DNA from: Deltaproteobacteria bacterium
GTDB lineage: Bacteria; Desulfobacterota; Syntrophia; Syntrophales; UBA2210
NCBI GenBank assembly: GCA_016935875.1
Contig: JAFGQD010000092.1
Span: forward strand, 1-5,098
Reading direction: 5' to 3'
DNA: 5,098 nt
This document shows positions 1 through 5,084 of this stretch, one piece after another. Position numbers and translations under genes: made by a program. The notes beneath the pieces are model-generated. The model had not been told where the DNA came from and made no database searches. It was given only the letters and a program-made list of their open reading frames with translations. The first letter of the stretch is position 1, and each line of letters starts with the position of its first letter.

Positions 1-645
1 ATGGCAAGTAATTTCCGCTTATGGGAATCGGCCATGCGTCAGCACGGTGCTATCGTGGTTGAAAATTTTGAACAGATGATTAATCTTATAATGCTGGGAA
101 CGGGAGATAAAAAACCGCGGGGGCCGAGGGTCGGCTTTCTCGCAGCGGGTGGCGGCGCAGCGGTGACCTTTACCGATCTTGCGACTCTCGGAGGATTATC
201 GGTGCCGGAACTGCAGATAGAAACACAGAAGCTCATCGGAGAAAAAATCAGCGATGTGAACACCTCTACCTCAAATCCCGTGGACCTCGGAATGTTCGGC
301 TTCGACTTCAAGATAATGGCCCATACTATGGAGGCGTTGGATAAAGACGACAGCATCGATATCATCATCCCCTTCTTTTCCGTCGATTTTATCAGCGCGT
401 TCCAAAAAGATCAGATAGAGAGCGGACCGAAATATATAGTAGAGGCTATAAAGAAATTAAAAAAACCGGTTATTCCTGTCCTGTCGAGATATTCTCAGAA
501 CAATATTGATATGGAAAAGGCCCGGGTTTCCATGTTTTCCGTCTTCAGGAATGCGGGACTTCCCGTTTTTTCAAACGTACAGGAATGTATTTACTCGATT
601 GCAAAGTATCTTGAATGGAAGAACGCGAACGGCAAAGACCTCTGA
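1..645 (+). CDS. Acyl-CoA synthetase (ADP/NDP-forming), alpha-type C-terminal part, 5' end outside window
   Basis: This is the C-terminal 214 residues of an NDP-forming acyl-CoA synthetase, which interconverts acyl-CoA + ADP + Pi with free acid + CoA + ATP in the cytoplasm. Visible residues 1-33 match the segment that follows the phosphorylated-histidine loop (family pattern HTGS.A...; then a W/Y-E-A-A-x-R-Q-x-G-A-I stretch, here residues 8-18). Residues 42-205 form the flavodoxin-like 'domain 5', with a glycine-rich AGGGAA turn at 49-54, SNPVDLG at 91-97, KPVIPVL at 155-161 and a GLPVF strand at 186-190. The methionine at position 1 aligns inside this loop region, so it is almost certainly internal: the start, the CoA-binding domain and the catalytic His lie upstream of the window. 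No ATP-grasp domain follows before the stop, so this is either a stand-alone alpha subunit or a protein whose ATP-grasp part lies N-terminal. The substrate (acetate, isovalerate or another acid) cannot be told from this fragment. Confidence 0.85.
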   Translation: MASNFRLWESAMRQHGAIVVENFEQMINLIMLGTGDKKPRGPRVGFLAAGGGAAVTFTDLATLGGLSVPELQIETQKLIGEKISDVNTSTSNPVDLGMFGFDFKIMAHTMEALDKDDSIDIIIPFFSVDFISAFQKDQIESGPKYIVEAIKKLKKPVIPVLSRYSQNNIDMEKARVSMFSVFRNAGLPVFSNVQECIYSIAKYLEWKNANGKDL

Positions 646-664
646 TCCACGACACAACATAAAT

Positions 665-692
665 GGAGCCCCGATACAAAGACCGGGGCTCC
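665..692 (+). terminator. Hairpin terminator between convergent genes, possibly bidirectional
   Basis: A perfect 9-bp stem (GGAGCCCCG at 665-673, CGGGGCTCC at 684-692; eight G-C pairs) closes a 10-nt loop, starting 20 nt after the synthetase stop. Flanking A/T bases can extend it by about three pairs. The downstream tract on the + strand (GTTCTTCC) is only moderately T-rich. On the - strand the exit sequence is ATTTATGTTG, so it could also end the dehydrogenase transcript, whose stop lies about 73 nt away. The hairpin is seen directly; terminator function is inferred from its strength and its place between convergent genes. Confidence 0.7.
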
Positions 693-765
693 GTTCTTCC
701 TCGAAATAATGTCTCTTTTAATCCTTAATAAAGTAAACCCATTTTCTACAGTATAATCCTTTTTC

Positions 766-1929
766 TTATCGAAGAAGCTCCCGTGCTATAATCATGCGGC
801 GAATTTCGGATGTCCCTGCGCCGATTTCATATAATTTCGCGTCTCGCCATAGCTTTTGAATCGGGTATTCAAGGCAGTAGCCGTAGCCGCCATGGATCTG
901 GACGCCATCACATGCAACCTTTGTTGAAGACTCTGCTGCAAAAAGGATGGCGGCGGCGGCAAGCTTGTCAAGCTCCGTCCCCTTTCCGCCCATCTTTCCC
1001 TCAGGTCCGTCGGCAAAACGGGCCGCTCCGTAAACCAGTCCTCGCGATGCCTCCACAAGGCAGTACATGTCCGCAATCTTCTGCTGAATCATCTGGAAGT
1101 CTTTAATCGGTCTTCCGAATTGTTCCCTTTCCTTCGCATACTGAATCGAATATTCGAGGGCCTGTTCCGAAAGTCCGAGAGAGCCTCCGGCAAGTACGAT
1201 CCTTTCATACGCGAGACCGGACGTCACAACGGCGACGCCGCAGTTTTCCGCATGAAGCAGGTTTTCGGCAGGCACCACCACATCTTCAAAGCACAGTTCA
1301 CAGGTGGGTGAACCCCGCATGCCGCATTTCTTCAGCTTTCTTGACACCGTTACTCCGGGTGAGTCGGCTTCGACAATAAACGCGCTTATCCCGTGCGGAC
1401 CCCATTCAGGCGCCGTTTTTGCGTAGACCAGAAGGGTGTCGGCGATGCTCCCGTTTGTGATAAACATTTTCGTACCGTTCATGACATAGGTATCGCCCTT
1501 TTTTTTCGCGACGGTTCTCATGCCGCCCAGGGCATCGGAACCGGCATTCGGTTCCGTAAGACACAACGCGCCTATGTGTTCTCCTGTGCACAGGGGCGGA
1601 AGATACTTTCTCTTCTGGGCATCGTTACCGTTCTTTTGGATATTGTTTGCGCACAGATTCGAATGGGCACCGTATGTCATGCCGAGAGCAGGCGAGATCC
1701 TGCTCAGTTGTTCAATGGCAAGGACCTGCATCATGATCCCCTGTCCGGAACCACCGTACTCTTCGTCAATGGTGATTCCCAGCATACCCAATTCGCCGAG
1801 CTGCTTGAAAAAATCGTCGGGAAGCCAGTCATCTTCATCGATCTTCTCCTGCAGTGGCGCAATCTCCTTGACAGCCCACTTGTACATAGTCTCCGCCAGC
1901 ATGTGCTCTTCATTTGTCAACCCAATCAT
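766..1929 (-). CDS. Acyl-CoA dehydrogenase, isovaleryl-CoA dehydrogenase type
   Basis: This 387-residue, full-length FAD enzyme introduces an alpha,beta double bond into an acyl-CoA and would donate electrons to ETF. The family layout is complete: N-terminal helical domain (about 1-115), middle beta domain with LTEPNAGSD at 124-132 and FITNG at 156-160, and C-terminal helical domain with EREQFGRPI at 267-275 and QIHGGYGY at 344-351. The active site favours the isovaleryl-CoA dehydrogenase subgroup. A glutamate lies in YER (Glu242), the catalytic position of human IVD, while the position used by medium- and short-chain enzymes is alanine (Ala371 in IGAGTSE). The YGAHSNLC motif at 86-93 is also typical of IVD. 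The start at 1929 is chosen because AAGGAG lies 6 nt upstream; an in-frame TTG at 2004 would add 25 residues, but no good ribosome site is placed for it. The gene is convergent with the synthetase and divergent from the XRE-cupin regulator. Leucine/isovalerate catabolism is the best guess; another branched or long-chain acyl-CoA remains possible. Confidence 0.9.
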   Translation of the reverse strand: MIGLTNEEHMLAETMYKWAVKEIAPLQEKIDEDDWLPDDFFKQLGELGMLGITIDEEYGGSGQGIMMQVLAIEQLSRISPALGMTYGAHSNLCANNIQKNGNDAQKRKYLPPLCTGEHIGALCLTEPNAGSDALGGMRTVAKKKGDTYVMNGTKMFITNGSIADTLLVYAKTAPEWGPHGISAFIVEADSPGVTVSRKLKKCGMRGSPTCELCFEDVVVPAENLLHAENCGVAVVTSGLAYERIVLAGGSLGLSEQALEYSIQYAKEREQFGRPIKDFQMIQQKIADMYCLVEASRGLVYGAARFADGPEGKMGGKGTELDKLAAAAILFAAESSTKVACDGVQIHGGYGYCLEYPIQKLWRDAKLYEIGAGTSEIRRMIIARELLR

Positions 1930-1935
1930 GTCCCA

Positions 1936-1941
1936 CTCCTT
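1936..1941 (-). promoter_or_regulatory. Ribosome binding site deciding the dehydrogenase start
   Basis: Read on the minus strand, AAGGAG is followed by the 6-nt spacer TGGGAC and then ATG (1929-1927). This near-ideal Shine-Dalgarno sequence selects the 387-residue start over the in-frame upstream ATG (1968) and TTG (2004). Confidence 0.85.
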
Positions 1942-1952
1942 TTTGTTTTTTT

Positions 1953-1973
1953 GGAAGATCAAAGCCATCTTCC
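1953..1973 (-). promoter_or_regulatory. Small hairpin in the dehydrogenase mRNA leader
   Basis: GGAAGAT and ATCTTCC form a perfect 7-bp inverted repeat with a 7-nt loop. In the minus-strand transcript it ends 11 nt before the AAGGAG, separated by the unstructured A-rich AAAAAAACAAA. The alternative in-frame ATG (1968) lies at the stem-loop junction, which argues further against its use. It may shield or stabilise the 5' leader; there is no T-run on the transcribed side, so it is not a terminator for this gene. Function is inferred only. Confidence 0.35.
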
Positions 1974-2077
1974 GGCCGTAATCATTGCCTTTCCCCCGTT
2001 GCAATCAAGGAATTCACTGAGCAGCACGGTAAGCGTAGACAGATACCCGCGCTGCAAACCAGGAACACCTCAACAAT

Positions 2078-2109
2078 TTTATATCAACAAATATTGATTC
2101 AATTGTCAA
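2078..2109 (-). promoter_or_regulatory. Possible promoter of the dehydrogenase, reading left
   Basis: On the minus strand TTGACA (2109 to 2104) is followed by TATAAA (2083 to 2078), but the gap is 20 bp, longer than the usual 16-18. A hexamer at correct spacing (GATATA) is a poor match. If used, it gives a leader of roughly 140 nt before the dehydrogenase ATG. The activator-type spacing and the neighbouring half-sites suggest regulated use. Confidence 0.3.
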
Positions 2110-2122
2110 TAATTAATTGACA
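2104..2122. repeat. Perfect 7-bp inverted repeat with divergent -35 hexamers
   Basis: TGTCAAT (2104-2110) and ATTGACA (2116-2122) are exact reverse complements separated by AATTA. Each arm contains a consensus TTGACA, one reading left (2109 to 2104) and one reading right (2117-2122). The repeat may be an operator dyad, a pair of back-to-back -35 boxes, or both. A protein bound here could block both transcription units together. Confidence 0.5.
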
Positions 2123-2146
2123 TCAAATATTATGTAATGATATATT
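2117..2146 (+). promoter_or_regulatory. Sigma70-type promoter of the XRE-cupin regulator
   Basis: A perfect -35 TTGACA (2117-2122) is followed after 18 bp by TATATT (2141-2146), which matches the -10 consensus at five of six positions. It would start transcription near 2153, about 40 nt before the regulator ATG. The surroundings are extremely AT-rich, so the exact -10 is uncertain. Confidence 0.5.
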
Positions 2147-2192
2147 TTTATATATACACAATATTAACTATTCGAAAAAGAAAGATACCGAT

Positions 2193-2735
2193 ATGAATTT
2201 AGGCTCTATATTGAGAGACGAAAGAAAGAAACGAAAGCTCACGCTGAAAACCGTATCCGAAAAGGCGGGCATATCGGAAGGGTTTCTTTCTCAGGTGGAG
2301 AATGATGTCAATGCACCGTCGGTGTATACGCTGATAAATATCTGTAATGCAGTAGGAATAAAGGCAGGGGATGTGCTTAAGCAGGCCGAAAAAAAGGAAA
2401 TGATTGTCACAATGCGATCGACGGAATGGAAAGACGTTGAATTTCCCGCATCGGGCTTCATAACACGGCGTTTCTTCTCGCCGGAAAACAGGCGTGTAAT
2501 AGATAGCTCGGTGATTGCCATTGAACCGGGAGCAAGCATTCCCGCAAGGAAAAATGTGAAAAATACCCAGGAGGTGCTCTGTGTACTGAAAGGGACGGTG
2601 GAGCTTTCTCACGGTGGGGAGGTCATAAAGCTTGACGAGGGTGATTCGGTTCATTACTGTTCAATCCAGCAGAGAGAAACCATCTCGAATAGAGAGAGTG
2701 GATTTGCTGTGGTTCTGTGGGTAGGCACTCTATAA
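2193..2735 (+). CDS. XRE-family transcriptional regulator with C-terminal cupin domain
   Basis: This 180-residue protein has a Cro/C1-type helix-turn-helix (about residues 4-63; helix 2 near LKTVSEKAGI at 18-27, recognition helix from SEGFLSQVE at 28-36) followed by a small cupin barrel (about 110-178, with the family core Q/E-E-V-L-x-V-L-x-G at 126-134 and a GDSVHY turn). This is the architecture of SutR/PuuR-like one-component regulators, in which the cupin senses a metabolite. The usual cupin metal ligands are largely absent: the two motif-1 histidines are replaced in the 116-123 stretch, and only Glu127 remains recognisable, so the pocket is probably metal-free. The ATG at 2193 has only a weak purine-rich upstream stretch (AAAAAGAAAGA). 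The gene is divergent from the acyl-CoA dehydrogenase with a 263-bp shared spacer, so autoregulation and control of that gene are likely; the ligand may be an acyl-CoA or acid of the same pathway. No convincing terminator is visible in 2736-2897, only a bulged stem (2736-2743 with 2767-2773) without a T-run. Confidence 0.88.
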   Translation: MNLGSILRDERKKRKLTLKTVSEKAGISEGFLSQVENDVNAPSVYTLINICNAVGIKAGDVLKQAEKKEMIVTMRSTEWKDVEFPASGFITRRFFSPENRRVIDSSVIAIEPGASIPARKNVKNTQEVLCVLKGTVELSHGGEVIKLDEGDSVHYCSIQQRETISNRESGFAVVLWVGTL

Positions 2736-2897
2736 CAATTGCGGCATGTACCCCCGGACAATCAGTCGCATTGAGGCCCGTGTAAAACGATGGGGCGTGA
2801 TTCATCTTTTAGGTTTTCAGATATCTAAATTTTAAGCAAATCCTCTTTGGGGTCCGCTCTATCCTTTGTGCATGAGGGCTGAATAGTTACACCGGTT

Positions 2898-4580
2898 CTA
2901 TGAGGAATTCGATTTGCCATCCCGGTTAAGATAGTCTATGACCTTTTGTCGAATGGATTCGGGAAGCTTGATGCCTATGGCATTAAGCCGGCTTTCGTAT
3001 TTATCGAAGGAACGCGTATGTTGAGAGGTGTTGATGAAGATCTTCAAGTATGACTGGACGCTGCCTTCCAGTTCTAAGCGATATTCCATGTCTTGGTTGA
3101 GAAGATCTTCCACGGGAGAGATCACCCGGTAATTAATGGGGCGGCAAATGGAACGATAGGACACGAAGCGTTGTGTCATTTCGCATTCGTAATTCTTTTC
3201 ACGGATTGCTCTTTCCACCACCCCAAGGTCGATGCAGTCCATTAACTGAAAGGCATAATCAGGTCTGAGGATCTCTTCCAGAAGCGACTTGGCCTTTTTG
3301 TATTGAGTACTTTCGCTCAGATCGGTGACGCCTTCAGGACATCGGATATACAGGACAAAATCAATGTCCGAACCGGCCTGGCAAACGCCCATATTGGTGG
3401 AGCCAAGGACATCCATCCCTATGTCATCCTGGATTTTTTCTTCGATACGTTTCGCCACTTCCTCCAGTTTGTCCAGCCGTTCCTCTGTTTCGTCCGTCTG
3501 GGACATCCGGTAGAACTCCTTGATCTCATTATAGAGCTCGATCTCAGGGATGTGGGAACACTTCTTAATTTTCATATCGAAGTTATCCCCGGCCTTCAGG
3601 GCGTTATAACGTTCCTGATCGATGATCTTTTCGACCCATCGCCCATTTTCCCGGATATAATCGATTATGTCGTATATCCGGTTATCTACCAGTTTTTTAA
3701 AGATGATTTTCTGGACGATGTGGTTATCAAACTCCAGAACATAAAAGAATCCGCCCTCCGATACCCCGCCGGTCAGGAGTGTCACCTCACCAAAGTTGGA
3801 TGGATTCAGATAGATGGTCTTTTCACTGATCTGGAATCCCCAGTCCGCGTGAATGTGACCGGTCAGACAGGCCAAGACCGGGTTGCTATCGCAGAAACTG
3901 CGAAGGGCTGTGGAGCCGGACGTGCCGAATTGCAGCACACGGTCGTGGATCCCGTGGGCGGGCTGATGGGTTACGATCACATCGGGATTAACGGCCTTGA
4001 AGAAAGTAATCATTTCATTCCGCTTGCTTGAGGAGCCTTTGCCGTCCTGATAGTCCACCACATACCGCTCCGGAATACCAGGGGTCCAGATGTTCGCCCC
4101 TCCATAGCCGGCAATCTTCAACCCCTGGACATCGTGCCAGTGGAGGTGCAGGTCCCTTTCGTGCAGGGAAGTGTATTTCAGGTCCATGTCGTAGTTCCCT
4201 GGTAGTGAAAAGACGGGGGTCGTCTGCTTCATGGCTGCTATATTCTCCAGTACCTTGTATTTCTGCTGAAGGACGCGCCGGGCACGGATTGTGTACTGCT
4301 GATACTTTGAGCCCTTCTCTTCAATCTCTTCTGAGGTATCGGGCATATCGAGCAGTTCATCCACAAAGTCATCTATATTCATTTTCTCTTTCTTCATCCG
4401 AAAGCGTAGACCGTGAAAAAAGGATTGCAACTCGTGATAGTTGATCGCTGTATTCATGGTGTAAAAGGGGATATCTATGAGATCTCCGGCGATGATGTAC
4501 AGATCGGCCACGGTTTCGGACAGAAGCGCCTTGACCCGTTCAAAGGCTCCATGAATATCGGCGGCATAGATCAGTCTCAT
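2898..4580 (-). CDS. Metallophosphoesterase fused to a Pol-beta-type nucleotidyltransferase domain
   Basis: One unbroken 560-residue frame carries two catalytic modules. Residues 1-295 are a calcineurin-like metallophosphoesterase: DIHG with Asp8 and His10, GDLID with Asp33, GNYD with Asn129, VTHQP with His205 and GHIH with His242/His244, giving a full set of di-metal ligands. The usual GNH catalytic histidine is Tyr130. Between the GD and GN motifs lies an unusually long charged, helical insertion (about 37-122), probably a cap over the active site. Residues 300-385 are a helical, acidic/basic linker with coiled-coil character near 363-385. Residues 388-455 are a minimal nucleotidyltransferase: GS at 393-394, then SDID with Asp405 and Asp407, the classic GS-x10-DxD signature, with Asp448 or Asp451 as the possible third carboxylate. 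A helical tail (470-555) closes the protein. No signal peptide or membrane segment is seen, so it is probably cytoplasmic. The start at 4580 has AAGGAAGGGG upstream at a 9-nt gap. Substrate and role are unknown; I recognise the domains, not a named family. It appears monocistronic. Confidence 0.88.
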   Translation of the reverse strand: MRLIYAADIHGAFERVKALLSETVADLYIIAGDLIDIPFYTMNTAINYHELQSFFHGLRFRMKKEKMNIDDFVDELLDMPDTSEEIEEKGSKYQQYTIRARRVLQQKYKVLENIAAMKQTTPVFSLPGNYDMDLKYTSLHERDLHLHWHDVQGLKIAGYGGANIWTPGIPERYVVDYQDGKGSSSKRNEMITFFKAVNPDVIVTHQPAHGIHDRVLQFGTSGSTALRSFCDSNPVLACLTGHIHADWGFQISEKTIYLNPSNFGEVTLLTGGVSEGGFFYVLEFDNHIVQKIIFKKLVDNRIYDIIDYIRENGRWVEKIIDQERYNALKAGDNFDMKIKKCSHIPEIELYNEIKEFYRMSQTDETEERLDKLEEVAKRIEEKIQDDIGMDVLGSTNMGVCQAGSDIDFVLYIRCPEGVTDLSESTQYKKAKSLLEEILRPDYAFQLMDCIDLGVVERAIREKNYECEMTQRFVSYRSICRPINYRVISPVEDLLNQDMEYRLELEGSVQSYLKIFINTSQHTRSFDKYESRLNAIGIKLPESIRQKVIDYLNRDGKSNSS

Positions 4581-4589
4581 ATATGAAAT

Positions 4590-4599
4590 CCCCTTCCTT
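4590..4599 (-). promoter_or_regulatory. Ribosome binding site of the metallophosphoesterase-nucleotidyltransferase gene
   Basis: The minus strand reads AAGGAAGGGG, then the 9-nt spacer ATTTCATAT, then ATG at 4580-4578. It supports this start, which also places the phosphoesterase DxH motif at the normal distance from the N-terminus (residues 8-10). Confidence 0.6.
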
Positions 4600-4662
4600 C
4601 GAGAAAAATTACGTCAGTGACACTCGCTGAAAAAGAATAAAATGATGTTTCCCGATGGCACA

Positions 4663-4708
4663 GCCAATCAGTTTCTTTGGGTTGTTTTAGTCGATGAAAC
4701 TCATTGGC
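4663..4708. repeat. 13-bp inverted repeat with one mismatch, long hairpin upstream of the metallophosphoesterase gene
   Basis: GCCAATCAGTTTC (4663-4675) pairs with GAAACTCATTGGC (4696-4708) at 12 of 13 positions around a 20-nt loop. The sub-sequence CAATCAGT (4665-4672) also has a perfect 8-bp partner, ACTGATTG (4717-4724), so two alternative pairings exist. It lies 83 bp upstream of the leftward gene. It could be an operator, a leader structure if transcription starts to its right, or a relic of a small mobile element; no immediate T-run makes it a typical terminator. Confidence 0.6.
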
Positions 4709-4944
4709 GATATCCCACTGATTGCGGCGGCAGATTCATTATTTTTTAGTGACTTTCTTCTGAAATATTGTACTACATTTTAACTCAGAATTCTCCTTTT
4801 TTTACTCTTGTTTTAAGAATATCGCTGATGCTGGCGATTAGGTCGGTTATTCTATTCGTCAAGAAAAAGTATGATGATATCATTCTGACTTTGAAATAAT
4901 TGTGGCGGTACAGATAGGAGAGGTGTAGAATACAAATTTTTGAG

Positions 4945-4986
4945 AGGCTGAAAGTGTCCCTTTTCACTGTTGTTAGCTGCCTTTTT
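4945..4986 (+). terminator. Weak terminator-like hairpin with T-run
   Basis: AGG/CCT (4945-4947, 4980-4982), CTGA/TTAG (4948-4951, 4973-4976, one G-T pair) and AGTG/CACT (4953-4956, 4965-4968) can stack with small bulges, followed at once by TTTTTCTTTT. The stem is interrupted and no rightward gene is recognised upstream, so the call is weak. It would matter only if something is transcribed rightward across 4710-4940. Confidence 0.2.
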
Positions 4987-5078
4987 CTTTTACCTGATTC
5001 AGAAGGGGGATGGAACGAGAAATTGTGCAATTTAAGGATGGCATAATCAAATTGTATCGACAAACTGATAAAAAACTC

Positions 5079-5084
5079 TTGACA
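5079..5084 (+). promoter_or_regulatory. Possible -35 hexamer of a gene beyond the right edge
   Basis: A perfect TTGACA lies in an A/T-rich context 14 nt from the end of the window. A -10 box at standard spacing would fall just outside, so only half the promoter can be seen. One hexamer match alone is weak evidence. Confidence 0.25.

Larger units (their letters stand above)
2070..2126. promoter_or_regulatory. Cluster of TCAA/TTGA half-sites, candidate operator of the XRE-cupin regulator
   Basis: Seven copies of TCAA or its complement TTGA fall in 57 bp, at 2070, 2084, 2094, 2099, 2106, 2117 and 2123. They include the direct repeat TCAACAA (2070 and 2084, 14 bp apart), the palindrome TTGATTCAA (2094-2102), TTGTCAA (2103-2109) and TTGACATCAA (2117-2126). 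XRE-family dimers bind short inverted repeats, often beside their own gene, and this cluster lies in the spacer between the regulator and the divergent dehydrogenase. The low-complexity AT-rich setting makes some copies likely chance. Confidence 0.4.

Noticed and set aside
719..761. Direct repeat TAATCCTT (719-726 and 754-761)
   Set aside because: Short and AT-rich between convergent genes; easily chance.
1930..2004. In-frame N-terminal extension of the dehydrogenase from TTG (2004) or ATG (1968)
   Set aside because: No well-spaced ribosome site; the extension is basic and unlike the family N-terminus, while AAGGAG sits 6 nt before the ATG at 1929.
1393..2097. Plus-strand open frame of 234 codons
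   Set aside because: It lies antisense across the dehydrogenase, whose motifs and ribosome site are clear; the translation shows no family features.
2736..2796. Candidate terminator stems after the regulator (2736-2773 bulged stem; GCCC/GGGC at 2776-2796)
   Set aside because: Weak or bulged stems with no T-run directly following.
2815..2829. Imperfect palindrome around AGATATCT
   Set aside because: Short, AT-rich, not next to any start; no support for a function.
3303..4031. Plus-strand open frame of 242 codons
   Set aside because: It is antisense to the metallophosphoesterase-nucleotidyltransferase coding region, a shadow of its codon pattern.
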